From: Psettodes erumei
Taxonomy: Eukaryota > Chordata > Actinopteri > Pleuronectiformes > Psettodidae
Direction: 5' to 3'
Assembly (NCBI GenBank): GCA_016785225.1
Contig: JAFBJZ010000838.1
Coordinates: 248,001-312,000, forward strand
DNA length: 64,000 nucleotides
Made by a program: the position numbers and the translations under genes. Under the pieces are notes generated by a model. That model ran no database searches. It was not told where the DNA came from and saw only the letters and a program-made list of their open reading frames with translations. Position 1 is the first letter of the stretch; every line of letters begins with the position of its first letter. Below, piece by piece: positions 1 through 14,200 of the stretch.

Positions 1-1856
1 CGAGGCTTTGAAGATCTGACATTAGTCTGACTCACCCACAGAGAAAGGCAAAGAGAGAGTAGAAACAAGTGCAGAGGTAGAGAGAGAACGAGAGCAGCAA
101 CTGACAGAGTGAAAGGTGGAGGAAACGTGAGAACACAATAATGAAGGGACAGAGTGGAGAGAGAGAAAGACAAGAGAAGCTAAATCACCCAACTCGTCAC
201 TGGGGACAACACAATAATAATCATCTTCACATGCCAAGAAATTCAGTCCTTTTCATTAGCGACCAATTTGCTGATTATGTTTATCCATGAAGCCTATGAA
301 CACCTGAAAAACAAGAAAGCATGAAGCGAGAGCGCAGACCCCCACCAAGGCTGAACGTTCCCCCCAAACCAGGCCCAATTCTCATGCAAATCTGTCCATT
401 AGCTTTTTGCGAAATCCTGCTAACCAACAGACTAACAAATAAGTCTGATTACATTTTTACTCTACATCATTCCAAAGTGTTGCACTTCAGTTTTGGGGAA
501 AAGTCCTTTCCTAATCTTAAAATTAAGACAAGAACAACACTGTGTTAATCTCTACACTCATGAAGGTTGTAACGTTGTGTTTCTGTTCAAAACCATCTCA
601 TAGAGGTGACATTTTGGAAGTTGCCCTACAGTTTCTAGTGCCGCTGCATTGTTTCGTGTTATGCTGAAAGATGTAAAATAAAGTGGAAGTTACAGTGGAA
701 GCAGAGGATGCTTCAAAACAAACACTCATTAGCTCCTAAGCGCTGTGTGCCAGAAAGCGGCAAAGAGAAGAAGTGGAGTCGGAGTCCAGCCTCTCGATAC
801 TAATTGTATCTCAGTCGGTCCGAAGTGAGAGCGCCGCAGTTTCCACGTCAGCGGCGCCTGCCAGGCCATCGCTGAGCATGCAAAGATAAATTAGCACAGT
901 GAGAACACGTGGAACGTACAGAGGAAGTGACATCACAGGCAGTGTTGGCGTTTTCTCTCTTCACTGCTGATCATTCACATCATGAAAATGCGGATGCCGT
1001 AAGAAATGCTTATTAAAAATGACTAACTCGTTTTCACAGTGCTGGAAAAACTCCCAGAAACTCTCAGCCGCTGTTTGAACGCCTGTTTTCTTTGGAAAAA
1101 AAATGTATTTGAAATAAATGGGAAACAACAGCAACTTTCTGAACAATATGGAGGTTTGATTAAATTTTATTTTATTCCACCTCTTTTATTTCCCCCTCAC
1201 TATGTTGTTGTGCATCCGGAGCACAAAAACAGAATAAATACAGTGGCTCGAAAAATGCAATAAAGGAAATCTACACAGTTTGTCACGCTGACTGACGGCT
1301 CCAATGCCAGAGACTTTGGCGATATATCCTGTCATGATTGCATGTCTCCACTGTCTTTCCTGTCAGCTTCGGGTGGCGGTGCACGTACAGAAGCATTGCT
1401 CTGGTGGAAAACTCTTTTTGAGCGGCTCATCCTAACAGCTCTGACAATTAAAATCATCCATGAAAGACTGACAGTCGTCATTCCTCTTCAAACCTCTGTG
1501 TGTCTGACAGTGTGTTTGCACTGTCAGGAGGAATGAAGTGTGAGAATGAAACAAAAACATAAACATCATAATAAATATGATAAAACACACGCAGTGGGGG
1601 GAGAGAGTGGTGCCGCATGCAATACACGTCATGCTATCTCTGTCTCACACACAGCACAGAGCTGCAGGAGTTCATTTGCCAGAGCGTTGCAGAAAAAAAC
1701 AGACACTGACTCAGGGGTCAAAGTTTAAATTCCCTGTGACCAGTAGGTAAACCCAGAGTCTTGCAGGCCACAGAGGTGCAGCAAAGAGAGATGACTGCTC
1801 CTCACTACGGCAGCGTATCAAAGAAAAGATGAGGGAGAGCGAGAGGCGACACTCAC
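1..1856 (-). other. tbc1d22a intron 9 (partial)
   Basis: No exon of the C-terminal TBC half is recognisable on the minus strand here. The first 220 bases are purine-rich. Positions 750-870 are locally CpG-rich. I see no recognisable gene. Confidence 0.75.
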
Positions 1857-1971
1857 CGATGTACTCGAAGACGTAGACCACGAAGAACGGCGTGACCAGG
1901 TCGTTGATACCTTGGACGTAGCCGCTGGCTGGGTGGCGGATCGCCCAAATGAAGAGGATCCGCTCAAAGAT
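1857..1971 (-). CDS. tbc1d22a: tbc1d22a exon 9 (glutamine finger)
   Basis: 115 bases encoding IFERILFIWAIRHPASGYVQ followed by GINDLVTPFFVVYVFEYI. YVQ is the glutamine finger (Q353 with the A-type exon 8). Acceptor is GCATAAG and donor ATCG|GTGAGT. This is the last exon of the gene in the window; the next expected block (ADTYWCMSKLLDG..) is not found at 1-1856. Confidence 0.96.
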
Positions 1972-4900
1972 CTTATGCACACAAACAGAGACGAAGAGTC
2001 AACACGGTGGGTTGTGGACAGCACGTGTTTACATTAGACAGACAATACGGCAATTTTACGATGGCTTGAAATGAAAAGGTAAAAAAATCCCTGCGCTGTC
2101 AGAGAAGCTAAAATAAAGGACTTAACAATTACCCATCTGGCATCCGACACGACTTATCTTTCCTCCCACCTCACTAATGTCAAACTCATGACAATGTGAA
2201 GCTGTTACAATTACAGGGTTGAATCGTAATGGTGCACGGTACAGAATGTAAGTGAGCGAGGGAAGCAGAAATCAGGAGAATTTGAGGCATGCCAAGCTGG
2301 AGGAGAAAGAAGCTACACTCACTTTTAAAGATGATATTTATTGATTGCATTAGGTCGCATGTATTCTACATCAGCTGAAAAGAGCCACAGAGCTTGGTTT
2401 GGACTCATCAGGAACAGTAAAAGGTATGCTGTGGAGGTTTTCTCCACCAGTGGTGCTATACATGAGCGTTTTTAAGAGTTAGCTTGTCTGCAGACTGCTG
2501 GTGGCCGTGACATGCCCAGTGCACAGCAATGCGTCCACACAGACGAGCAGGATAAGAGAAATTAAGCTTGAGAACGTGAGAGAAGAATCAGCTTTGCAAA
2601 GGTTTTATGAGGAAGGAAATGCATTGAACACATTTGTGAAGTATTCACGTAAACATAACTCCACATCATGCTTGGTTCCACGTGTGCATGTGTGTTTTAT
2701 TCTTCTAAAGCTGGTGTCTGATGTTTGAAGAGTCTCAGGATTCACTCTTCACTTCCTCAGGTCCTGAAAGCGTTTACGTGTCTGCACCATCCAGTCAGGT
2801 TGCAGTTGACATCCATCAGCCCAGATTCATATAATATATGTTGTGGAGACTTTTAATAAAAAAGTATTTCGTGCATTTGCATCTGGCCAGAGCAGTCGCC
2901 AGGGTGGATGCTGAACTTTGCTCTCTGCTTTAGTGTCTTCTATTTCTAGTCAGCTTGTCTCTTCCTCCTCATCTCTGTCTCCCTACTTCCTAATATCTTT
3001 TTGGCATGGCAGACACTTCCGTCTTGGTTATGGGGTGGCTGTTTAATGCTGTCAGCTCCACTGAATTAAAGGTGCGTGTGGTGCGTGTATCGATTTGCCT
3101 AAAAATAAACACAAACACACACTCTCCCTCAGACCCTGCTGTACCCCGCCCATCAAGCACTTTCTCGTTTTATTAGGGATATGTCATGTTTCTGTCACAT
3201 TCTAAATAACCTCATAGCTCATTGTTTTACAGGTAAAACAGCATGTGCAGGCAGATTCTCTCTTTTTATTTGTTAACACAGTGGGACTCTCTCTGGCTTT
3301 TCACTACACTTTCTCCTCAAACCACCTTCAGCTGCCTCCGGACCTCGCACCTCCTCTTCCCTTATCAAAGCTCAATCCTTCAAACAAAGAGAGGTGCTGG
3401 TGCTAGCAGGTGGGGGGTGGGGGAGTGGGACAGTAATGGGACTTTCATTTCATGCAACCTCAAAAACTGACATACATATTTCACGTTTGGCACCTACACA
3501 CAGAACCGCTCTGAGCGAACCCACACACGCACATGCAGCCCTGCCCCACATCCACTTTTAGCATGGGCGACGCCCCTGCCCCCTCTCATGTGTTTTAGTG
3601 TGCATGGTGACTAAAAACAAAGACGCACACACAGCCGCTAAACAAACAACATCCAAGTTTAACAGGAGTTCATTCTGTCCTCCAAAGACTGCAAACTGCA
3701 TTCTTGCAAATTATGTTAATCTGACGTTCATTTCAGATTCTTCTCATATTGCGGTGCATCTCCAGGACAGGAAATCTTCATCACCCTGTCTCCAGAGTCG
3801 ACGCGCTACGGCTCCATCCCATTAGTTCCAGACCCCCGAGACCCCGATAAGGCTAATCTCAAGGGGTGGAACGGAAATTGATACAAGAAACCGTGTCACA
3901 TCACAAAGAACTCTTCATTGACATCTCACACACAAAGTGAGGAAAAGCTGAGGGGAGGGGGGGGCTACGGCTTTAAAGGTTGGACCCACTGTCAAAAGAT
4001 CGTGGGCCCAATCTCGCCGACATCCAGTAAATGAATTTGCACTTTGCCCTCGTTTGTTTTACAACAGCTGAATGCTTAAAAGGAAAATAGAAAACCAGAC
4101 AGCGAGGTTCAGGGATAACTCCTGCTCTTTCAGTCTGTAATCACAATTTGCAGGTAAACTCGAATGCTCTCTCCTCACGTCAGGAACTTGTAATTACTGA
4201 TTATTAATATCTCATGACGACGGCATTGTTCTCAAAAACAAGAAAAAAAAGCCCAACACTTAGATACCATTTAGGAAATAACTGCAGAATTGCTTCGACT
4301 TCCCTCCCTCCCCCGAAAATGGAACCGACTGTTGACTGCTTTTCCATCTCGACTAAATCTCAGCGCGCCTCGTGGGAGGGAAGAGGGTGGTGGGGGTGGT
4401 GGGGAGGTTTGGCTGAGACAAACAAGTTAATGAAATGAAGCAGAGGTGATTTTCAGGTGGCGGCGCAGCAAAACCATATAAAAAAAGGTGGGGGGGCCTT
4501 TGGAGGCTGCTGCATTCTAAAATATATGAGGAGCACACTGCTTGAATATTTCAATGCACTCTGGTGGCTTTCATTTGGCAAACAAAGAGGAGAGGGAGAA
4601 CGACATGGGTTCTGGGAGAGGGGAGAAATGCGCTGAATATATACTGTAGTACTGAATACCTTTTCTTCCCTTCCAACCTCCCTGGTTACAGCCCCAAGGT
4701 GCATCCTGAACAAGGCAGGGGCAACAGGAGGTGGCGTTGCCTTGGGCACTGTGTGAATGAATGAATGTGCATGTGTGGGACTTTTCTGCACACATCCCTG
4801 CACGCCTCCTCATTTCCCTTTTTATTGCGCGTACACACATGCATACATTGATGTGTATGCTTTCTGGAGTGCGTGTTCTTGCCAACACCTACATGTGTGT

Positions 4901-7900
4901 GCGTGTGTGTGTAGCTGTCCAGAGCACCGGCCACCTCATTAGCCTGCACCTCATTATGGGATTTTCCTATCGCTGCTTTCAGTTCTCTGCTTCTCAGGCC
5001 GGTGGTTCTGTGTATGACAGGACCTCCCAGAAGCACTGTAATAATAAGATCAGCTTAACCCCATAGATATGAATGCCGTCAAGTTAATGTCCGTGCTAAG
5101 TTGCAATGAGAAGCTGCTCTGATCGTCCCTCAGGCCTGCTGTAACTATTTTTTTTTTATTACTGCAGAAAAATAAGTGACTGCATTTGCATTTAAAGTAA
5201 GCAACTTACAATGAGTTAGTAGTTAAGGAGTCTAAACATGTGTGCATGTTTTCCTAATGTGCTTTATCAAACACAATCCTTAAGAGGTCTTTAAGATAAT
5301 TAGCTCTTATATCCCCTACAACACAGTACCCGACCGTAACAGGAAATTCTTTGCTCTGCAGCGCAAATAAAGCAGAACAAAGAGGTACAGGGGGGTGCTA
5401 ACCATGCAGGGTGAAAGTTTATGTGGATTTGATTGCATGCATGACTTTATGTGTGTGTGCACCCATGCCAGACCATGCAGTGTGCCGAAGCAAAGGTTTT
5501 CCCATTTCAATCTTCTGCGCAGACACACAAAATATCCGACATCTTGAATTTTTACGATTATCCTAATACGACACCCCACGGATGCCATTAACACACCACT
5601 CATGCTGTCATTCTGTCTGCGTCTGAGTTGGTTTTCTGCTTCAAGCCACTGGTTGCTACTGCTAATATCTGCTCGAAAAGCAGAGGGGAAAACCCTGCTT
5701 AGGTGAGGTGGCGTGTGTGCAGTGGTGGGAGTGAGGGGGGTGGGGGGTGTCTCACCTCTTGGACAGAAGCTTGTTGAAAAAGAGGAATAAGAGGATTAGT
5801 TCTCGGTATGTCAATGTGAATCTGCAGAGAGAGAAAGAGAGAAAAAAAGACAAACACTGAAGCAACGGGCAGGTTAGCACAGATCTGGCCATTACAGACG
5901 CTGACAGAGACAGAGGGAGCAACAGTTAGTGGATTGGTGTCCTTGATTGAAGGCAGACGGGGAGTTCTGGTGGTCTGAAATGGATAGCAGCGGTGGTCTC
6001 GAGAGCGCACGCGTGTGCGCGCGTCTCTGTGGCGGCGTGTGCGTCCCAGACCACGCTTACACCATTTCAGAGAGTCTACCCCGCAGACAGGCGGACAGAT
6101 TCGTCAGAAGGGAGCCAGGCGGATGCAGGGCAGCGGCTGGGGCCAAGCCAGCGGACTGTCTGAGCACGTGTGTGGCTTGTTATTTGTTGACAGAACCGGG
6201 GGGATCGAGTCGTATCCACGGTCCTGTCTGCTCTGTACACCTTACCTCTGTCACCTTTGGCTGCAGCACCAAAGACTCGGGACTCATCCTAGGAATGTCT
6301 ATGTGGATCTAACGGCAACATGGGAGAGAGAGGGGTTAGACACGCACACACACACACACACTCGTGAGTGCCAATGTAGAAGTCCCCTTGTTGCATTTGT
6401 CAGTGTCGTACTTGACTTTCTGTCCCTTAGTGGTTGAAAATGTTGTTTAATGCAGGTACCGTTTAAGAGTAAAGCAAAATCTGTTGTTCCAAACACACAA
6501 CTTTAGTTTCTCTCAGCCAACGAGCCACCACACCATTCCTTATATCCTCTGATAGCTTTAAAAAAAAAACAGCAAATCTAGACTTTGTGGGGCTTTTTTC
6601 ACACTTTCTCTCGGGATGAAACGAAACCACAGCAGTACATCAAAAAGATTGCAGCGCAAGCTGGGACTTCTACAATGGCTACATCCATATGCATATGTAT
6701 ACACCGATACACACAGGCTGTTTAGGCAAGTTACCAACAACATAAAAATATATAAAAGAGACAGATGGACAGAAACAAGACAGGACTATGGAAACAGATG
6801 GGGACTGGGAATGGATGATGGACCCAATAAGGACAGAGAAAGATAAAAAGCATAACACTCATGCATGCAAATGCATCTGCCGCAACTTCAACATATACAA
6901 ACCCACTGCCATGTACAATTTGTGTGTCAAAGCAGCACTTGTACAAACACACGGAATCGCACAAACAGAGAGGAAATAGGAAAAAAATCAATAGAAATCG
7001 CTGCTCACTCTGTCAACACGAACAGTTTGGGAACAAGCAGAATTTGGCACCAAAAAAAACAAAAAAACAAAAACAGAGGCTTTAAGATGCGATCTAAGCA
7101 ATCATCAAAAAAAAGTATGCCAGCTTTCTGCCACACTGTGGGGGAGATCAATGGGAAGTTGGACAGAATATGAGAAATGTGTGTTTGCTATCGACAGCTC
7201 ACTTTGATGTTTCTTATCAGCCTGAAAATGAATAGGAAGTGGTTGACTGTTAACAAGAAAGAGTATGTGGGGTACAGAGAGACATTAACATAAACAGAGA
7301 CAGAGAGTAAGAGCAGATATTATTTTCAAAGCCAAATAGACGTGTTCATTTAGGCGGCTTTCTGAAGCTTGGGGGCTGTGAACGGAGCTCAAACACGCTG
7401 CCGCCGTGTCAACACAGACAGACGCACAACAGTCAAATGAGTACATGGGGGAGAGAGGGAAAAGGACACGAGCAAAAACAAAACAAAAACATGGAAAAGC
7501 ACTTTTCTCCAGATAACCGGCTCCAGTAATCCTTTCTGCAGGGTCCAGTCCTGTCAAAACACACCCTTTCTGACAAACACGCAAACACACACAGCTTTGT
7601 GTGCTGCGTTTGTGACGAGGTACTGCATTAGGGACAAGAAGTTATTCATGTAATCGAAAACGCAACCCTTTGTCATCCGTCTTTCACTCCGTCCATCGAG
7701 CTCAAGGTAGAGGAAGACGTGGAAGAAATGACTGTATGATTGTGTGAATGTGCGTATATACCTGTCTGTATGTGTCTTGATGGTGCTCGTCGTTGCGGGA
7801 GTCGTAGTATTGCTGGATGAAGCCGAAGTATTCCTGTCTCTTCCTCTGCAGGACGCTCTCTCTCCTCTCTGCGTTCGCTGGCAGATAACCCTGAGAAAGT

Positions 7901-10900
7901 GGTGGAAAAGAGATGGACACAGAGAAAGAATGTGAAGTGGTCAAAGAGTGGACACGCAAAAAAAAAAAGAGAGGATTTTTTTTATTTTGCTGAATTCAGA
8001 CTTACACTTTCTGTATGCAAAAAATGATTAAGAAAAATGTATTCAGTGAGAACTTGAAGAACTGAGCAGTGAGAGTTGAGTTTTTTTAAGTGAAGCAGTG
8101 GTTGGAATAAATGTTTAGATGCTTGCTTTCCGCCTCGTGGAGGAAAAGTTTGTCATTCTTTTGGGAAAAATATGTTTACTTGCTTTCTTGCCGAGAGCTA
8201 GACGAGAAGCATGATACCACTCTGACGGCTGTACGTTAATGTGAAGCTATCAGCTGCCGATCTTCACTCGGTGTTATGGGGTCAACACTTAGTCAAATTC
8301 ACAATATCAGACTGGAATAAGTATTTCATCTGGTTTATGTGTGTTTTATCAAAAAGTGAAGATTTAGAATTACAGTGTCTGTAACGTACTACCAACACTT
8401 GGTCTGCCTTGCGGTGCTGTACCGGTGCAGGCTCAAATAAAAACACAACAAAGTACCTCTCCAAACTAATCCATCTGTCTGCCAGTTCCATGTACTGAAC
8501 ACATGTTAGTGGGTTCCACCTGGGACTCATTAATCCAAAGTTCGACCATCTTTTCCTTTTTTCAGAAACCGCATGGTGTTTTATGTTGTCTATCTCTCTC
8601 GTAGTTTTCTGTCAGCACATACAGTTTAATGAGCCATTATTTTAAAACTCTCGTTTCTAAAGCCTTGACTTGTTTTTGAGTCGGTTGGGTTCACCCAATC
8701 AAGGAACCCAAAAAGCATCACCTGGGATTACAGAGTCTGGAGAACGACACACCTCGCTTTGTAAAGAAAACTCTGTGCTGCTTAACTTAGCGGAGGCACC
8801 TTTCTGTGCATAAGCCTTCGTGTCACACACATCTTGTGTAAAACGTGTATCCTCCGTGTGCGGTCAGCCTTATGCAACAAGGAGAAAGTCAGCCCCTCAC
8901 TGAACAACCAATCCAAAGTCTACAAAGAGCGAGAGCTGGGACCGGGGGCCTCTGAAATATTCACAAAGTTAAAATCTTCAAAACACAACTCAAACACGAC
9001 TGCTGGCCCTGAAAACCGGTTCCCCTGATGAAAAGCTGGATTGTTTCGCTGCATAACCTACAAAGGTCCTTCATGTCGCTGCCTACATGTTTTATAAGGC
9101 TTTTTCACACAAAACAACGTGTAACACATGCCCCTTACCAATATTTAACACAAGCTAAAGGTTGGATAAGATCTATGTGATGGTTAATGAGATAAATGCT
9201 GTCTAAATTAGACTGTAAAGCTCTTTTGGTCAGTTTGGAGTTTTCTTTTCGTCCTCATCGCTCATTTTGAGAAGACAAGAACCCACAATGGCAGTACTGA
9301 GCAGCAGCCACCAGGTTTCATCAGAACATTTTCAGTAACACAACTCTGTTCCATGTACCTTTTGACAAATGATCCTCTGTAGATCTTTTTGTCCATGTGA
9401 CGTATAACCACATGTTGCATAACAACTGAGCCATCTCCATGGCAACTGATGCAGACTGCACGATGCAGCTGAAGGTTTTGCAAAATCCTGGTAATTGGCT
9501 CTTGAGGGGTTTTGTTCTGGTCAAGCCACACATTTATTTGTCCCAAACTCATTATGTGACCAAACACAGGAAGGACACATGAGCCAGCTCTTTAGATCAG
9601 GAGATGAAATGTGAAAATTAAGACGGCAACCTTGGGTTGGGTTTTTAATCATGTAACCACACTCAGGTCACAGGATGACACTGACGATGACCATGACATG
9701 CGTCTGAAAGCTCCAAAAAGCAAGCAAGTGGATGCTGGAAATCAGAACAGCCACAGTCAAACGCTGAGTAAAACTCCAGCCATCGTAGAGAAGGAGGAGA
9801 CACAATATGGATTAGATATGGGGGGGCAGCAGCATCCGTTTTCAGGGAAGGTGTGGAAGACGCTGCACTTGAGAGAAAAGTTCGATCTTTGGCTCTGCTC
9901 TCACCTCTGCAGAGTCAGCCAATCGTGATGTGAATGTCAGACTGACAGTTTTTGAAAAGTTGCGGAAACGGTTGGACACAGACCCGTCAAATACGGGAAG
10001 GTGCGTGACGTTCCAGCCATGCAGCCCCAGAGTACACCGGCCCTTTAAAAGAGTCCCTTGTCCTTTTTCAGCAAACACCCACAGCGACAGACGTCCCCTC
10101 TCTTCATCAGTCTGCCCGTCTCTCGCATTCATTTGACATCACTTACAATTTAAACTAAGCATTTCTTCTGAGAGCGCGTTCGGCTGCTCTTCAGACACGT
10201 CTCTTTTGGACCGGCTTCAGTAGAAGCACCATCAAACTAAACTCGTCCACTCGCACCAACAGAGACTTGAAAAACATAACAGGCCTTAAAGAGTGTGGTG
10301 GTGACTGCCAGTGTTTGTTACCTGTGTGCATTTCCCTCTTTGTTATGACGCTGCTGTCTGTTGTCTTTGGAAGTGGGCTACCACGTTTTGATAGCATGGT
10401 AGCATGCATACAGAAACACACAAACTATCAATTTTGGGAAACTGTCTGGAGGAAAATCAATTGGCAGCAAAAAGTTTCTCCTTTCTTGTCTTTTTTGGAT
10501 TCATTTTTTTTTCCCTGGGAAAAGCCCTCGAGAGAAGTCTGGAGAGTCTGGAGGATTATTTGTTGCACATCTCAACAACTTTGCTTGCAGATAGACAAAC
10601 ACACATACAAACACTGGGAACAATCATAGGCAGAAAAACACAACCCTCAGTAAACCCAAACATCACATTTCCACACACTCATGGCTGTTGTGACGTTTAA
10701 ACACACATCACATTTCTCATTCTCTGTCAACACATCCGTCATTGCAACTACAGTATTTCTTATTCTCTTTATCGGCTGGTGTCATTCACTAACCCCCAAA
10801 ACAAAAATGTAAATCTTTGCGCAGCCAAAACAACCACACCTCCTGCCCCACCTGCCGCCAGACGGTCACATCTGTGCACGCCGAAAACGAGACGAGCCGC

Positions 10901-11173
10901 CGACTGCGTCTTCATCGCAGTCACTCTCTCATGAAAAAACGTCCACCACGTGGAGTGATGAAACTGCTCCGTATGCAAACACACACAAGCCTCGTGAACA
11001 CACACACACACAAAACACAACACAGGTCAGCTACAAAGCAGTGGGCTCCGGCATTAGGTGCACTCTGCCAAATGAAGCGGGGGAGAGCGCGTTTGTGTTG
11101 AAGGTTAATGGACAACTTAGTGGAGGTCATCGCACTGCAGCTGCATTACTGCTCGATGGGAAAGGAGCGTTCA

Positions 11174-11207
<34 letters not shown>

Positions 11208-14200
11208 AATTTGACTATAAAGAGCATATAAACTATGGCACACACTACACTGTTAACACTCCTAATTACTAATCATAGGACTTTGGAGAGGCTGGAAATG
11301 GGCAGAGCGTCTTTATTTCTTCTTTTCAGTGAACTCGCTCCGTCAACCATGATCCCTGAATCACATTGCAATCACATTATTTCAGGCGGTTGAGACATAT
11401 ATCTCAGCCATCGTTAACTGCCCTGTCTACTGGCATTTTCCTCTCAAACTTTAAACATAGCACCGCTTACGTTTTCTTGAAGAAATCTCTCTGAATCCTT
11501 TTAAATAACGTTAAGCACTTTTAGACCCATCTCTAAGCTGCCACTTATATCCAAGGTTTTTTCTCTCTGTATGGCACATGTTTCCTTCTCAGTTATATTT
11601 AGAGATGCCTCCTCCACAGCTCTTCTGTTTTGTGAGGTCCCCCAGGGATCTATTCTCAGGCCCCTCAGTTGTACTTTACACACATGCTACCCCTGGGGCA
11701 AATCATGCACAGACATAACATTGATTTTCACTGCTACGCTGATGATACGCAAGTATATGTCACACTAAAGCCTGGCACTGTCCCACCTTGTTGAAATTAA
11801 GAACTGGACGCCCAGCATTTTTCTGCAGTTGAATTATTCAGAAATCTGCTATAATTATATTTTTAGCCCCAGCACCAGCATCACTTTCTCTGCATGACCT
11901 TTCTTAAAATGTTTAAAAAAGAGGCTTGAACCTACATGATACTCATTTTATTGTAAGGACTACAGTAGACACAAAAGGCCGTGGCCACATCACACTAATC
12001 CCTGCTGTCCTCCACAGGCTCCCTCTAAGTTTTAGGGCCGACTTTTAAGATTTCACTGCCTGTTCTCAAAGCCCTGAATGGTCAAGCTCCTGCTTACATC
12101 TGTGATCTGCTAAATCCCCACGAGGCTGATCGCTGCTTCGAAATCTAAATTTATCACAGAAGGTGTTGTTGCGGACCATAGTATCCTCTCTTATATTTCT
12201 TTTATATTAAAAACTATTTCCTTATTATTTCCTGTTTTAACTCAAACTAAATTTTTCAACTATTTTACCTTTTTTTTCTATCTAATGTTTTGGATTCTAT
12301 TCTTGGCTCATACTGCCATGTTTTAAAGGTGTTGTTACACATATTCCATACTTTTTTTTAAAGTGTTAAGGGTGGTGATGAGTGGAAAAGCAACTTGCTC
12401 AGAGAGCACTGCATTAAAATAACTATAACTCCCAGTAAAATACTTAAAGTGCCCAAGATCTGAGTGTACTCATGCTAGAACCTGAGTGACTAATTTCCAT
12501 TTAATTTGTGGTCCACTGGTTAAAAAGGGTGAGTGGAGATTAAAACAAAAATAGAGAGATGGAGGGCTAAAAGTGAGGCATAAATGCATGAAAGCTGCGG
12601 GAGAAGTGCCGGCGGTCGAAGATGTGGCGGCACGGTGCTTCAGTGCTGCCTCTGTTAATCAGTCTACATAAAGCTCATCTCTTCATTCTTCCTTGCATCA
12701 ATCTACGCCTCCATCCTTCCAACCCTCTAATGGACCCTCCACGTCAGTAAACTCTCCATAAAAAAACAGGAGAAATGTGCTTTGGGAATCCATTTGGGGA
12801 ATTTAAATGAAACTGTTTTTCTCTTCTTTACCCCACAGTCTAAATTGATTTATACTTAGCCCGAGCATGGTGTCCTGGAAGAGCCGGATGGAAACAAACT
12901 GCCCCGGTACGAGCCCAGCAGAAGTTGAACAAAGAAAACTTTGCTTCCTTTTAAAATGAGTCTCTGTTCACATCTTGTGAACTTCGATTTCTGCAGGTTT
13001 TGAGTTCGGAAACATCTAAATGAGAATCAATTTAATGCTATAAGTAAATTTAAAATGAAGCAGCTTTTTTCTTGTTCCAAATTTATTTTGACTTTAGTTT
13101 ATTAGATGGATAGTTTTAGAGAAACAACAGCCAGGTAAGGAGTGAGTCCTAGTCATTTTACATTAAGATTGATTCTAACTCTCAAACACTTAACAGTGAG
13201 GATGTTTGCAAGCACGTTTCGTTCCCAGTCGTGAGTTTTATCTTGAGTTTGATGACATTCATGATATGAATACGGTGTTGCATGCCACAGATAAGGCTTT
13301 GGTGTTACCTTGGAAACACATACCCTGATAAAACCAGATAATTCCCAGAACACCAGTGTGCATTTCAACATGCATTCACTCACAGGAGGCTTTGGAGTCA
13401 AGGTCCTAAAGTTGAAAAGAAAAAAAATAGCACAACATCCTTTTCTTACTTAGTCATTAAACTTGTGGTATCATCCAAAAGAAGATGCTGCATAGTAAGC
13501 AGTGATCGGTGCTGCATTTCACTCATCCTCGCTATTAAAGATGATCCTTGACGGCTCAAAAGCAGAGAGCGGATTTCCCTAAAGATATACAAAGCAAAGA
13601 CATACATACACAAAGGCAACATCTGTTTACAAAAAGCTATTTGCTCAGGTCTTAGCAGTTAATATTGAGAGGTGACGGTGGAGCTGCGCTCCTCATCGAC
13701 TACAGTAAAAGGAACAAAATGTTCCAGTGAGCTGCACATACCACGGGGAGGTTGATTACAAGTGTGCCTCAACTGAAAAAAATCACACTGTTCTTTTCTC
13801 TCAGGCAATATAATTATGTGTACTGTTGTAAGGTAACAGCTTAACATAATGATCTCTAAATCTGTCCCTGCTGTCGCCGCTTCTTGACACATCTCATATA
13901 ACCCTTTAGCCTTATCAATATTTCCACAGCCAGTTGGTTTTCTCCTCTCCCGCCACTTCACATTTAACAGCCACACTCCATTAGTAAATGTACATTACGC
14001 CACAGGCTGACATTCTTTCGCAAAGCAGAAAAGCCATTTAATTTCTTCCTTTCTCCTTCAGGCTCAGGCACCGAGTGCTCCTTAAACAAATTAAATAAGA
14101 TGGTTTTATTTCTGAAATAATAGGAGGCTCCACCGGATGCGTTTCTGGGGCTGAGGACAACCTGTGGAGCCGCTCGCTCCAAAAAATGGAAGGAGGTAGC

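Noticed and set aside
1..1856. Remaining tbc1d22a exons
   Set aside because: I looked on the minus strand for the next expected blocks and found no match, so they must lie outside the window.
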